The position numbers were made by a program, and so were the translations under genes. A stretch of 64,000 nucleotides of DNA from Sphingomonadales bacterium (GTDB lineage Bacteria; Pseudomonadota; Alphaproteobacteria; Sphingomonadales; Sphingomonadaceae): contig JAIXWO010000013.1 in assembly GCA_027491235.1 (NCBI GenBank), positions 62,001 through 126,000 of the forward strand, written 5' to 3'. The notes beneath the pieces are model-generated. The model saw only the letters and a program-made list of their open reading frames with translations. It was not told the DNA's origin and made no database searches. Within the stretch, counting starts at the first letter, position 1, and the number at the start of each line of letters is the position of its first letter. Of this stretch, positions 1 through 7,705 are shown piece after piece.

Positions 1-502
1 GTAGGCCGGGCACGCTGCCGACCATGAAGGGGGCATTGACGCTGATGACATCAAAACCGGGCGCTGCCTGTGCTCGCGCGCCTTCGCACGCCGCTTTGCG
101 GGACCGGATATAGCCATTGCCTTCCAGAAGCTCGGGGGCCGCCTGATGATAATAGCTGCCCAGCTGAATAGCGCGCTGCACGCCCGCTGTGCGACAGGCG
201 GCGAAAAAGGCCGGCACAGCCTCGTGATTGGCCTTGATCAGGAATTCGGCGAAGTCTGCACCCTGCGGAACGTGGCGCGGATCATTGCCGGCGGCAAACA
301 CCACCCAGTCAAATCCCGCGAGCTTATCCGGGGTATAATCGCCCGCAACATAGTCGCCCTGAACGAACGGCATGGCGGCCATCGGCGTTGCGGGGTTTGC
401 AGGGTTCCGCCCGCCCACGGAGACATCATGCCCCTTGGAGGCGAGATGAATGGCGCAATGCCCGCCAAGCGCGCCTGTGCCGCCGACAACGAGTATCTTC
501 AT
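1..502 (-). CDS. NAD(P)-binding epimerase/NmrA-like protein, 3' end cut by window edge
   Basis: An open frame reads from an ATG at 502 down to base 1 without a stop, so only the first 167 residues are visible. The N-terminus has a Rossmann dinucleotide-binding loop (GGTGALGGH, residues 7-15) preceded by a hydrophobic beta strand, as in atypical or extended SDRs (NmrA/epimerase type). The ATG overlaps the stop of the upstream SnoaL-like gene in an ATGA junction, so this is the distal visible gene of a minus-strand operon starting at 2575. No YxxxK pair of classical SDRs is seen in the visible part. The family call is firm; the substrate is unknown. Confidence 0.82.
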   Translation of the reverse strand, partial: MKILVVGGTGALGGHCAIHLASKGHDVSVGGRNPANPATPMAAMPFVQGDYVAGDYTPDKLAGFDWVVFAAGNDPRHVPQGADFAEFLIKANHEAVPAFFAACRTAGVQRAIQLGSYYHQAAPELLEGNGYIRSRKAACEGARAQAAPGFDVISVNAPFMVGSVPGL

Positions 503-960
503 GATGTTTTACCCTCTCCTGCGCTTGCGGCGTCCTTCACCGTTACGGCGCGAGTTTCTTCCCATTCAACGATCAGCTTACGGTGCGTGAAGCGCCATTG
601 GCCATCCTCCCGCCGCCAGCGATCCAGATAGCGGATCGTCCAGACAAGCACGCTGTCGACATCATTGAGCAAATGGTCTGCGGTGCAATAGGTTTCGCCC
701 GTCGCGTCGTCGCCGGTGACGGTTGCAACCTGATTGTGGACCCTATGGACCGTTGCGCGGAACATCTGGCCCAGCGCATCAATCGAACCGAGATTGGCCG
801 CACGACCTTCTATGGTGAAGCCGGGACCTTCAATCACGCAATCGTCAGCAAGAACATCTTCCCAGAGCGACTTGTCCTTACGGTCGGCCCCTTGCGCATA
901 GAGGTCCGCCGTGCGGCGCAGCGCGGCGAGATCGACAAGTTCCGCTGCGGTCATGGTCAT
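499..960 (-). CDS. SnoaL/NTF2-like domain protein
   Basis: This 153-residue protein has the pattern of the SnoaL-like/NTF2-like alpha+beta barrel: an N-terminal helix (LAALRRTADLYAQGADRKD), then a DDCVIEGPG strand, and a C-terminal WRFTHRKLIVEW strand typical of the bacterial dehydratase/hydroxylase/isomerase-like members. I chose the ATG at 960 because it overlaps the stop of the upstream SDR (ATGA); a longer in-frame start lies inside that SDR. Family members include ketosteroid isomerases, polyketide cyclases and dehydratases, so a role in isomerising or dehydrating an island intermediate is plausible but inferred. It resembles the proteins at 29891 and 38112. Confidence 0.85.
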   Translation of the reverse strand: MTMTAAELVDLAALRRTADLYAQGADRKDKSLWEDVLADDCVIEGPGFTIEGRAANLGSIDALGQMFRATVHRVHNQVATVTGDDATGETYCTADHLLNDVDSVLVWTIRYLDRWRREDGQWRFTHRKLIVEWEETRAVTVKDAASAGEGKTS

Positions 961-1805
961 CGTCCCGGTATTTTCAGGCCATTGCCTGTCACCATCGGGA
1001 CAACAGTCCATTCCCCCGTGGGCGTTCGCGTCCAGCCGGCGGCGGCCAAAGCCCCACCGTCCACATGAATGGCCGTGCCCGTCACCCATGCCGCAAGCGG
1101 GCTGGCGAGATAGAGTGCGGCCCCAGCGCAATCATCCGGCGTGCCAAAGCGGCCAAGCGGGATCCACTTGTCCATGTTCGCGCGGTTTTCAGGTGGGATC
1201 ATGACGTCAAGCGCGACCTGCGGCGTATCGGTCGTTTCCGGCGCGATGTCGTTCACGCGAATGCCTTCCGGCGCGAGTTCCAGCGCCAGGCTTTTGGTAA
1301 AGCCCGCAATGCCCGCCTTCGCCGCAGCATAGACGCTGCAATAGGGGATGCCGCGATAGGCCTCAATCGAGGTGACGTTGATGACGCTTGAGCCGGGCGC
1401 AGCCGCCCGCAGCATAGGCAACATCGTGCTGGTCATCCGCAGCAACTGCCCGATATTGACGTCAAGGATCTCATCAATCTGATCACCGCCGAGCATATCG
1501 AATGGCAAGGCGTGCACGAAGTGGCCGACATTGTTGACCAGCACATCGAGCTTGCCAGACACCGCCTTCACCTTTTCGACAAGCAAAGCGGGCGTTGCGC
1601 GGTCCAGCACATCGCAGACCACAACATGCGCATCAGGCAGTTCCGCCTGCACGTCTGCCGCCCGATCTGCGTCGATCTCCGCGATGATAAGCGTTGCGCC
1701 TGCATTGGCAAAGGCTTCGGCAATGCCGCGCCCAATGCCCACCCCACCACCGGTCACGAGAATAGTTTTCCCGCTATAATCCAATGGGTTCGACGGGAGT
1801 GTCAT
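957..1805 (-). CDS. SDR-family NAD(P)-dependent oxidoreductase
   Basis: This is a classical SDR of 282 residues with TGGGVGIG at 18-25, NNVG at 91-94, catalytic Ser146 and Tyr159-x-x-x-Lys163. An acidic residue after beta-2 (IIAEID) suggests NAD rather than NADP. It is longer than the usual 250 residues because of a C-terminal tail of about 30 residues after the VDGG segment. It overlaps both neighbours by 4 bp (ATGA), which points to translational coupling in the minus-strand operon 2575->1. Its likely role is an alcohol/ketone step on an island intermediate; the substrate cannot be read from sequence. Confidence 0.9.
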   Translation of the reverse strand: MTLPSNPLDYSGKTILVTGGGVGIGRGIAEAFANAGATLIIAEIDADRAADVQAELPDAHVVVCDVLDRATPALLVEKVKAVSGKLDVLVNNVGHFVHALPFDMLGGDQIDEILDVNIGQLLRMTSTMLPMLRAAAPGSSVINVTSIEAYRGIPYCSVYAAAKAGIAGFTKSLALELAPEGIRVNDIAPETTDTPQVALDVMIPPENRANMDKWIPLGRFGTPDDCAGAALYLASPLAAWVTGTAIHVDGGALAAAGWTRTPTGEWTVVPMVTGNGLKIPGR

Positions 1806-2575
1806 GATGGAATATAAAGTTGGGCAGACTTGCCGCCATCAACCGGCAGCGCAACGCCGGTGATGTAACTCGCCGCGTCGGACAACATGAACACGATCGC
1901 TTCGGCGAGCTCCTCCGGCTTGCCCCCACGACCCATGGGGATCGCGCCTGCCGTCTTCGCCGCCAGCTCAGGGGCCTTCAGCGCAAAGTCAGCGGTGGCC
2001 GCTGTGTTGACCTGCCCCGGGACGATGGCATTCACGCGGATGCCCTTCAAAGCACCTTCCATGGCAGCGACCGCGGTAAACTGGATGAGCGCCGCCTTTG
2101 AGGCAGAATAGCTTGCATAATTGGCCATGGCGCGGATGCCCGTTGTCGACGAGATGTTGACGATGGAGCCTTTGCCCTGCTTTGCCATCACCGCCATCGC
2201 CGCCTTGGTGCCGACGAACACGGCTTCGGTGTTGACGGCAAAGTCCTTGCGCCAATGATCGAGCGTCAGCTTGCTGATCGGCGCATAATGGACCGACATG
2301 GCGTTGTTGACGAGCATGTCGAGCCGACCATGGCGGGCCGCGACATCCTGAATAAGCGCTTCAAAGGCTGGAAAATCCGTCACGTCAAGTTGTACCGCTT
2401 CGACCGAGCCGCCCTCTGCTTCAATATGCGCGCTGGCAATATCGAGTTGCTCCTGACGACGTCCGCAAATCACGACTTTTGCCCCGCGACGGACAAGCAA
2501 AGCCGCCGTGGCCAAGCCAATCCCGTCGCTGCCGCCGGTCACAATCGCGACCTGACCTGTCAAATCCTGAGTCAT
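1802..2575 (-). CDS. SDR-family NAD(P)-dependent oxidoreductase
   Basis: This classical SDR of 257 residues has TGGSDGIG at 13-20, Arg39-Arg40 after beta-2 (favouring NADPH), NNAMS, and Tyr156-x-x-x-Lys160 in YSASK. The ATG at 2575 has a purine-rich RBS (GAGAGG) about 10 bp upstream. It is the first gene of the minus-strand operon and is transcribed divergently from the SDR at 2687; the shared intergenic region contains the TGCGTA-N18-TACGAA element. Function beyond alcohol/carbonyl redox chemistry is unknown. Confidence 0.91.
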   Translation of the reverse strand: MTQDLTGQVAIVTGGSDGIGLATAALLVRRGAKVVICGRRQEQLDIASAHIEAEGGSVEAVQLDVTDFPAFEALIQDVAARHGRLDMLVNNAMSVHYAPISKLTLDHWRKDFAVNTEAVFVGTKAAMAVMAKQGKGSIVNISSTTGIRAMANYASYSASKAALIQFTAVAAMEGALKGIRVNAIVPGQVNTAATADFALKAPELAAKTAGAIPMGRGGKPEELAEAIVFMLSDAASYITGVALPVDGGKSAQLYIPS

Positions 2576-2638
2576 TCAAGCACCTCTCACTCCAATTTTC
2601 ACGCATTTGATGTTTTACCTAGCCTTGTGTCAACATGA

Positions 2639-2668
2639 TGCGTAAATTCTGTGAAACAAAATTACGAA
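2639..2668. promoter_or_regulatory. Putative island operator, copy 1 (TGCGTA-N18-TACGAA)
   Basis: The half-sites are TGCGTA at 2639-2644 and TACGAA at 2663-2668, separated by exactly 18 bp, in the divergent promoter region between two SDR operons. The second half-site has one mismatch to the consensus. The same geometry recurs at seven other promoters of the window. An extra ACGCA half-site lies at 2601-2605. Confidence 0.6.
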
Positions 2669-2686
2669 AATGAGGATTCGAGAGGC

Positions 2687-3448
2687 ATGGTTGATCTGAC
2701 AGGCAAAGTTGCCCTGATTACTGGGGCCGGACAAGGCGTGGGACAGGGCATCGCGCTCGCGATGGCCGCCGCGGGAGCAAAGGTCGCCGTGACCGGCCGA
2801 ACCCTCGAAAAACTCCAGAAAACCGTTTCCATGATCGCAGAACGCGGCGGTGAAGCGATTGCCCTGACCTGCAACGTGAAGTCGGCAGACGATCTGACAA
2901 ATATCGTTGATGAGACCGTCGCGCGCCTTGGCAGCGTCGACATTCTCGTCAACAATGCGCAGGAAGTGCCGATCGGCAATCTGCTCGACGTCAGCGACGA
3001 CGCCTTCATGGCAGGCTTTGAATCTGGCCCCCTTGCGTCCTTCCGCCTTATGAAGCTGGTGCACCCCCATATGGTGGCGCGCGGCGGCGGGACGATCTTC
3101 AACCTCGCCTCTTCAGCAGGCATCCGTTGGGATATGAGCAGCTATGGCGCCTATGGCGCGGTCAAACAGGCGACACGCGCCCTCACCCGCGCAGGCGCCG
3201 CCGAATGGGGACGCCAAGGCATCCGCGTCCTCACCATCGCCCCGCATGCGGAATCGCCGGGCCTCAAATGGTGGATTGAAAACAACCCCGAAGAAGCCAC
3301 GGCGTTCTTCAAAACCATACCATTGGGCCGGATCGGCAAGTTGGAGGAAGATATTGGCCGCGCCGTCGTCACGCTGTGCGGGCCGGACATGGGCTATCTG
3401 ACGGGTACGACCATTCCGCTCGACGGTGGCCAAGCCAACTTCGACTGA
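2687..3448 (+). CDS. SDR-family NAD(P)-dependent oxidoreductase
   Basis: This classical SDR is 253 residues long from the ATG at 2687. I prefer that start over the ATG at 2651 because GAGAGG lies just upstream and MVDLTGKVALITG is the usual SDR start; the longer start would also lie inside the operator. It has TGAGQGVG at 12-19, NNAQ, Ser142/143 and Tyr156-x-x-x-Lys160 (YGAVK). An Arg after beta-2 (TGR) suggests NADPH. It is the first gene of a plus-strand set with the EthD-like and AtuA-family genes, divergent from the operon at 2575. Confidence 0.9.
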   Translation: MVDLTGKVALITGAGQGVGQGIALAMAAAGAKVAVTGRTLEKLQKTVSMIAERGGEAIALTCNVKSADDLTNIVDETVARLGSVDILVNNAQEVPIGNLLDVSDDAFMAGFESGPLASFRLMKLVHPHMVARGGGTIFNLASSAGIRWDMSSYGAYGAVKQATRALTRAGAAEWGRQGIRVLTIAPHAESPGLKWWIENNPEEATAFFKTIPLGRIGKLEEDIGRAVVTLCGPDMGYLTGTTIPLDGGQANFD

Positions 3449-3476
3449 GGCGCATTTCAGGGAGGATCAGCATCTC

Positions 3477-4178
3477 ATGGAAAAAGTCATTTGCGCGCTC
3501 TGGAAGCCCGAAAGCGAAAGCCGCGACGCGTTCAATTCCCGTATCCTGAGCGACTTGCCGGCCCAGCTTGAGACCGCAGGCGCATCCGGCGTGCGGATCA
3601 ATTTGGAAGATTCGGTCACCGACACAGGGGCAGCGCTTCGCCAGACACGCGGCGCACCGCAACATCATGCGACAATCCAGTTCTGGATGCCGTCGGCCAA
3701 TGCCATCTTTCGCGGCGATGTTGACGCGGTTCTGTCCGCCGCAGGGGATCGCTTCGCCGCCTGGCTGGTACTGGAATCGACCATCCTGCCCAATAAGGAT
3801 CATGCGCCGGACAAAGGCGCCCGCAATTGGGGCTGGGCACAGATGGCGTTTCTGACGCGGCCAGAGCGGCTGACCTTCGACCAATGGCTCGCCATATGGC
3901 AGGACCATCATACCCGCGTCGCGATCGATACCCAGTCCAATTTTGAATATGTGCAGAACATCGTCATCCGCGCGCTGACGCCGGATGCCCCGCCTTATGC
4001 CGCGATTGTTGAAGAATGCTTCCCCGAAAGCGCGCTGAGCGATCCCTTCGTCTTCTTTGATGCGTTGGGCGATCCGGACAAGTTCAACGCCAATCTCGCG
4101 ACAATGATGGACAGTTGTGACCGCTTCATTGATCGCGGGACCATCGACGTCATCCCCACCAGCCAATATAATTTCTGA
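3477..4178 (+). CDS. EthD-like dimeric alpha/beta-barrel protein
   Basis: This 233-residue protein is tentatively assigned to the EthD/dimeric alpha-beta-barrel group. Its two halves look alike: an N-terminal segment with VICALWKPESESRDAF and a second segment with FLTRPERLTFDQWLAIWQDHH, the latter resembling the EthD pattern of strand, Phe-x-x-x-Trp helix and paired His. The ATG at 3477 follows GGGAGGA; an earlier in-frame ATG at 3426 lies inside the preceding SDR. It sits 29 bp after the SDR and 14 bp before the AtuA-family gene. Such small proteins often accompany oxidoreductases in catabolic operons, but the precise role is unknown. Confidence 0.7.
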   Translation: MEKVICALWKPESESRDAFNSRILSDLPAQLETAGASGVRINLEDSVTDTGAALRQTRGAPQHHATIQFWMPSANAIFRGDVDAVLSAAGDRFAAWLVLESTILPNKDHAPDKGARNWGWAQMAFLTRPERLTFDQWLAIWQDHHTRVAIDTQSNFEYVQNIVIRALTPDAPPYAAIVEECFPESALSDPFVFFDALGDPDKFNANLATMMDSCDRFIDRGTIDVIPTSQYNF

Positions 4179-4192
4179 CAGGACCCGCCACC

Positions 4193-5881
4193 ATGAAAAC
4201 AGTCCGGATCGGCGGCGGCAGCGCCTTCTTCATTGATAGCGCCATGGCCGTGCCGCAGCTGTTGAAGGCCGGGGTCGACTACATCATCCTCGATTATCTG
4301 GCTGAAGGCGCGATGGGGTTGCTCGGGCGGGCGAAGCTGGCTGACCCCAAAGCGGGTTTCCCATCCGACTTCATGGATGTGCATATCGGGCCATTCCTTA
4401 GCCAGATCGCGGCATCCGGCACACGCGTTGCCGCCAATGCGGGCGGCGTTAACCCGCTGGCGCTGGCCGAAAAGCTGCGCGCGCGGATATCAGAGCTTGG
4501 CCTTAACATCCCGGTGTCGGTCATCCACGGCGATGATCTGATGGATCGGTTGGGCGACCTTGCCGACACGCGCGACATGTTCACCGGCACGCCGTTCCCG
4601 CAAGCTGGCGTCACCAGCTGCAATGCTTATCTGGGCGCCTTCCCGATTGCAGCCGCCTTTGCAAAAGGGGCGCAGATTGTCATCACCGGGCGGGTCGTCG
4701 ATTCCGCTTTGGCCCTTGGCGCGCTGATCCACGAATTTGGCTGGAAGGCCGATGAGCTGGACAAGCTCTCCGCCGGCACATTGATCGGCCATTTGATTGA
4801 ATGTGGGCCTCAGGTCACCGGCGGCACCTTCACCGATTGGCGCGAGGTGGACGGCTGGGCGACCATCGGCGCACCGATTGCCGAGTGTCACGCCGACGGC
4901 AGCTGCATCATCACCAAGCCGGAGGGCACAGGCGGCCTCGTCTCGGTCGGCACGGTCGCAGAACAGATGCTCTACGAAGTCAGCGACCCGCAGGCCTATT
5001 TCGTGCCCGATGTTGCGTGCGACTTTTCCGCCGTCCGGATTGAACAGGCAGGCGAGAACCGCGTCCATGTGTCGGGCGCGCGCGGCAATCCACCGCCTGC
5101 CACTTTGAAAGCCTGCGCCACCTGGGATGATGGCTGGCGGGCCGTCGCCTATCAGCCTCTCATCGGCCCCGCAGCGCGCGAACGGGCAACCAAGCAGGCG
5201 GCGGCCTTGTTTGAACGTGGTTCGCTGATGCTGCGCGGCCGCAACATGGCGGACTGGCGGCGGACAGAGGCTGTCCTGATCGGCAGCGAAGAAGAAGTGA
5301 TTGCCAAGCTTGTTGTCGAGCATGATGAGATGCTGGCCGTCCAAATGTTCCTGCGCGAACAATTCGCTGCGATCTCTGCCATGTCGCCGGGAACGAGCGT
5401 CGCCTTTGGCCCTTCGGTCGGGCCGATGATGAACCTCGTCTCCTTCACCGTGGACCGCGCCATAGCCGTGCCACAGGTCGATGGCGTGCCCTGCCTTGAC
5501 ACGATCAGCACCGCCTTTTCGCCCGACATGATTGTGCGTCCAGCGGCGCCTGAGACAGCACCAGCTGGCGGTGTCACAACGCTGGAGGAACTGGCCTTTG
5601 CCCGCAGTGGAGAGAAAGGCGAGACCATCAATGTCGGTGTTATCGCCCGCAAGCCAGAGGCTCTTGCCGCCCTGCGCGCCGCGATGACGCAGGCAGCTTT
5701 ACGCGACTGGCTGCCCGATCTCGGCGACTTCCGCGTATCAGTTTACGATGTGCCGGGCTGTCACGCCTTCAACATTGTGATGGAGGGCGCGCTGCCCGGC
5801 GGGTTGAATGCAAGCCAGCGGCTGGACCCTGCTGCGAAGAGCATTGCCCAGCGGCTAATGCGTTTTCCAATACCCCTCTAA
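4193..5881 (+). CDS. AtuA-family protein (acyclic terpene utilisation family, DUF1446)
   Basis: This 562-residue protein has the family's features: N-terminal VRIGGGSAFFIDS, DYIILDYLAEG, NAGGVNP, a central segment with ITGRVVDSA and a C-terminal region starting near residue 470 with the ARSGEKGETINVGVIARK pattern of the small AtuA-like ferredoxin-fold domain. AtuA is needed for acyclic terpene (citronellol/geraniol) use in Pseudomonas, but its reaction is not established. No carboxylase genes (AtuC/F type) accompany it here, so it probably serves another pathway. It is third in the plus-strand set and ends 10 bp from the convergent Coq4-like gene. Confidence 0.9.
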   Translation: MKTVRIGGGSAFFIDSAMAVPQLLKAGVDYIILDYLAEGAMGLLGRAKLADPKAGFPSDFMDVHIGPFLSQIAASGTRVAANAGGVNPLALAEKLRARISELGLNIPVSVIHGDDLMDRLGDLADTRDMFTGTPFPQAGVTSCNAYLGAFPIAAAFAKGAQIVITGRVVDSALALGALIHEFGWKADELDKLSAGTLIGHLIECGPQVTGGTFTDWREVDGWATIGAPIAECHADGSCIITKPEGTGGLVSVGTVAEQMLYEVSDPQAYFVPDVACDFSAVRIEQAGENRVHVSGARGNPPPATLKACATWDDGWRAVAYQPLIGPAARERATKQAAALFERGSLMLRGRNMADWRRTEAVLIGSEEEVIAKLVVEHDEMLAVQMFLREQFAAISAMSPGTSVAFGPSVGPMMNLVSFTVDRAIAVPQVDGVPCLDTISTAFSPDMIVRPAAPETAPAGGVTTLEELAFARSGEKGETINVGVIARKPEALAALRAAMTQAALRDWLPDLGDFRVSVYDVPGCHAFNIVMEGALPGGLNASQRLDPAAKSIAQRLMRFPIPL

Positions 5882-5891
5882 CGCCCCGCTC

Positions 5892-6719
5892 TTAAAGGGT
5901 CTTGCGTAGGCCCATCCAGAAGTCACCTTCCTTCTGGGTTTCAAGGTCAACAGCCCCGCGAATGCCAAGCTTCGCCCGTGCCTCGTCGAGTGGCGTGTGC
6001 CAGACGTCTTCCATCTTCGCCATCCAGAACGGGTCGGATTCGCGACCGATGCGGATGCCCTGCTGAATGCAGTCGAGCGCCGTTTCCCAGATTTGGGGAT
6101 AATGTAGCATCGTGCGGATGACGTAGCGCATCGTCCCGAAGATGGAGAGCACGGACATTTCGCCGGCCAGTTCCTTATTCTGGATATGCGTGTGGATCGT
6201 GGCGAGGCGGAACCAATAGGGGATGAGTTCCCCCATATAGTTGAAGCCACCACCGGTCAGAATGTGCTCATAATCATGCGTCTGGCCGGACCGCAGCGAA
6301 TAGAATTGCCACTGCGTCTTCGGCTTATAATCGGGCACGATCTGGATGTCGTAATTCCCCTCGGTCGCGGTCTTATAATAGATGCCACCCACAGTGCCGG
6401 GCGCGCAATCCTTGAGGTCTTCGACCTTGTAGTTTGAGACATGCCATTCGTTGAACCAGGCATCGAAGCGCGGATTCACCTTGCGCTCTTCTGTGATCAT
6501 ATGTTCGATATGATCAAAGTCGCGCAGTTCATCGATGAAGGTCAGCAGCTGATGCATTTCCGCCGCTGGCGGGAAATCCGTGCCATTCTTCTTGAGCGCG
6601 ATGAAGGCAATCCATTCCCGAAGTTTCGGATGGTTGAGATATTTGGAAGAGGAGACCAGAACACTCGAGTCCGTGCCGAGTAAATTCACACCGCGTGCGA
6701 GATAGGGAATGTCGTCCAT
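5892..6719 (-). CDS. Coq4-like protein with intact metal-binding motif (copy 1)
   Basis: This 275-residue protein carries His148-Asp149-x-x-His152-x11-Glu164, exactly the HDxxHx11E metal motif of the ubiquinone-biosynthesis protein COQ4. It shares SSVLVSSSKYLN and DCAPGTVG segments with the second Coq4-like protein at 24235. I chose the ATG at 6719 because AGGAGAGA lies about 8 bp upstream; an earlier in-frame ATG at 6764 would lie inside the divergent promoter. Eukaryotic COQ4 is now linked to oxidative decarboxylation of a ring carboxylate. Finding such a protein inside a catabolic island suggests comparable chemistry on an island intermediate, which is inference. Confidence 0.82.
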   Translation of the reverse strand: MDDIPYLARGVNLLGTDSSVLVSSSKYLNHPKLREWIAFIALKKNGTDFPPAAEMHQLLTFIDELRDFDHIEHMITEERKVNPRFDAWFNEWHVSNYKVEDLKDCAPGTVGGIYYKTATEGNYDIQIVPDYKPKTQWQFYSLRSGQTHDYEHILTGGGFNYMGELIPYWFRLATIHTHIQNKELAGEMSVLSIFGTMRYVIRTMLHYPQIWETALDCIQQGIRIGRESDPFWMAKMEDVWHTPLDEARAKLGIRGAVDLETQKEGDFWMGLRKTL

Positions 6720-6740
6720 AATGCGTCTCTCTCCTGATTT

Positions 6741-6770
6741 TGCGTAAAATATACCTCTTTTCAATTCGCA
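6741..6770. promoter_or_regulatory. Putative island operator, copy 2 (TGCGTA-N18-TTCGCA)
   Basis: The half-sites are TGCGTA at 6741-6746 and TTCGCA at 6765-6770 with an 18-bp spacer, in the 108-bp divergent region between the Coq4-like gene and the SDR at 6828. One mismatch in the right half. Flanking T and A residues extend it to TTTGCG...CGCAAA. Confidence 0.62.
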
Positions 6771-6827
6771 AATCTAGGGTAATTGATGAGATGAGAGACG
6801 AAGTGCGTCGAATCGGAGAGGGTTGAG

Positions 6828-7700
6828 ATGGCAGACAATAAAGTAGCTCTCGTCACAGGTGGAAGCCGTGGCGCTGGTGCTGGCGTTGCACGTGGATTGG
6901 GTGAGCTTGGCTACACCGTTTATGTGACGGGACGCTCGGTTGAGTCCAGTGCAGCCAAGGGTTGGGATGGGTCCCCCCTGCCCGGCACAATCGGCGAAAC
7001 AGCTGCCCTCATCACAGAACGCGGCGGCAAGGGCATCGCCGTCGCTTGCGACCATGCGGATGACGATCAGGTCGCCCGGGTCTTTGAACAAATCGCCGAC
7101 GAACAGGGTCGCCTCGACATCCTCGTCAACAATGCGGCCTATATGCACCCGCAGTTGATTGAGAAAAAACCCTTTTGGGAAAAGGAATTGGCAGCGCAAT
7201 ACATCCTCGATGTGGGCTTGCGCTCTTCCTATGTGTCCAGCTGGCATGCTGCACGGATGATGGTACCACAAGGTTCAGGCATCATTGCCTTCACCTCCTC
7301 TTTCGGTGCCTCCTGCTATATGCATGGCCCCGCTTATGGCGCGCAAAAGGCTGGCATCGATAAACTCGCGCATGACATGGAGCATGATCTGCGTGGCACG
7401 GGCGTGGTCGCGGTGTCGATCTGGCTTGGCCCACAAATCACGGAGCGCGCGCTGATCGCTAAGGAAGTGAATCCGGAACAATATGAAGGCTTCATGTCGG
7501 TGGCTGAGAACCCGGAATTCACCGGCCACATCCTCGACGCAATCAGCAAGGCCCCGAACCGTGATGAGCTGTCCGGAGAAACGCTGATTGGCGCAGAAAT
7601 CGCTAAGACGCTCGGCATTACAGATCGCGGGCAGGATCGCCCGTCGTATCGGGACATGCTGGGCAGCCCCCGCACAAAGAATGCCGCCGCGGTTTATTGA
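6828..7700 (+). CDS. SDR-family oxidoreductase (DHRS1-like)
   Basis: This 290-residue SDR is longer than classical members, with TGGSRGAG at 10-17, NNAAY, SSFG and Tyr170-x-x-x-Lys174 (YGAQK). The spacing and the insertion after the cofactor loop (about residues 40-60) resemble DHRS1-type SDRs. An Arg after beta-2 (TGRS) suggests NADPH. GGAGAGGG upstream of the ATG supports the start. It is the first gene of a long plus-strand operon with two acyl-CoA synthetases, an amidohydrolase, a Rieske oxygenase and a YtcJ-like amidohydrolase. Confidence 0.9.
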   Translation: MADNKVALVTGGSRGAGAGVARGLGELGYTVYVTGRSVESSAAKGWDGSPLPGTIGETAALITERGGKGIAVACDHADDDQVARVFEQIADEQGRLDILVNNAAYMHPQLIEKKPFWEKELAAQYILDVGLRSSYVSSWHAARMMVPQGSGIIAFTSSFGASCYMHGPAYGAQKAGIDKLAHDMEHDLRGTGVVAVSIWLGPQITERALIAKEVNPEQYEGFMSVAENPEFTGHILDAISKAPNRDELSGETLIGAEIAKTLGITDRGQDRPSYRDMLGSPRTKNAAAVY

Positions 7701-7705
7701 TCCCC

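Noticed and set aside
146-631. Plus-strand frame of 161 codons across the first two genes
   Set aside because: It crosses the ATGA junction of two real minus-strand genes and shows no domain.
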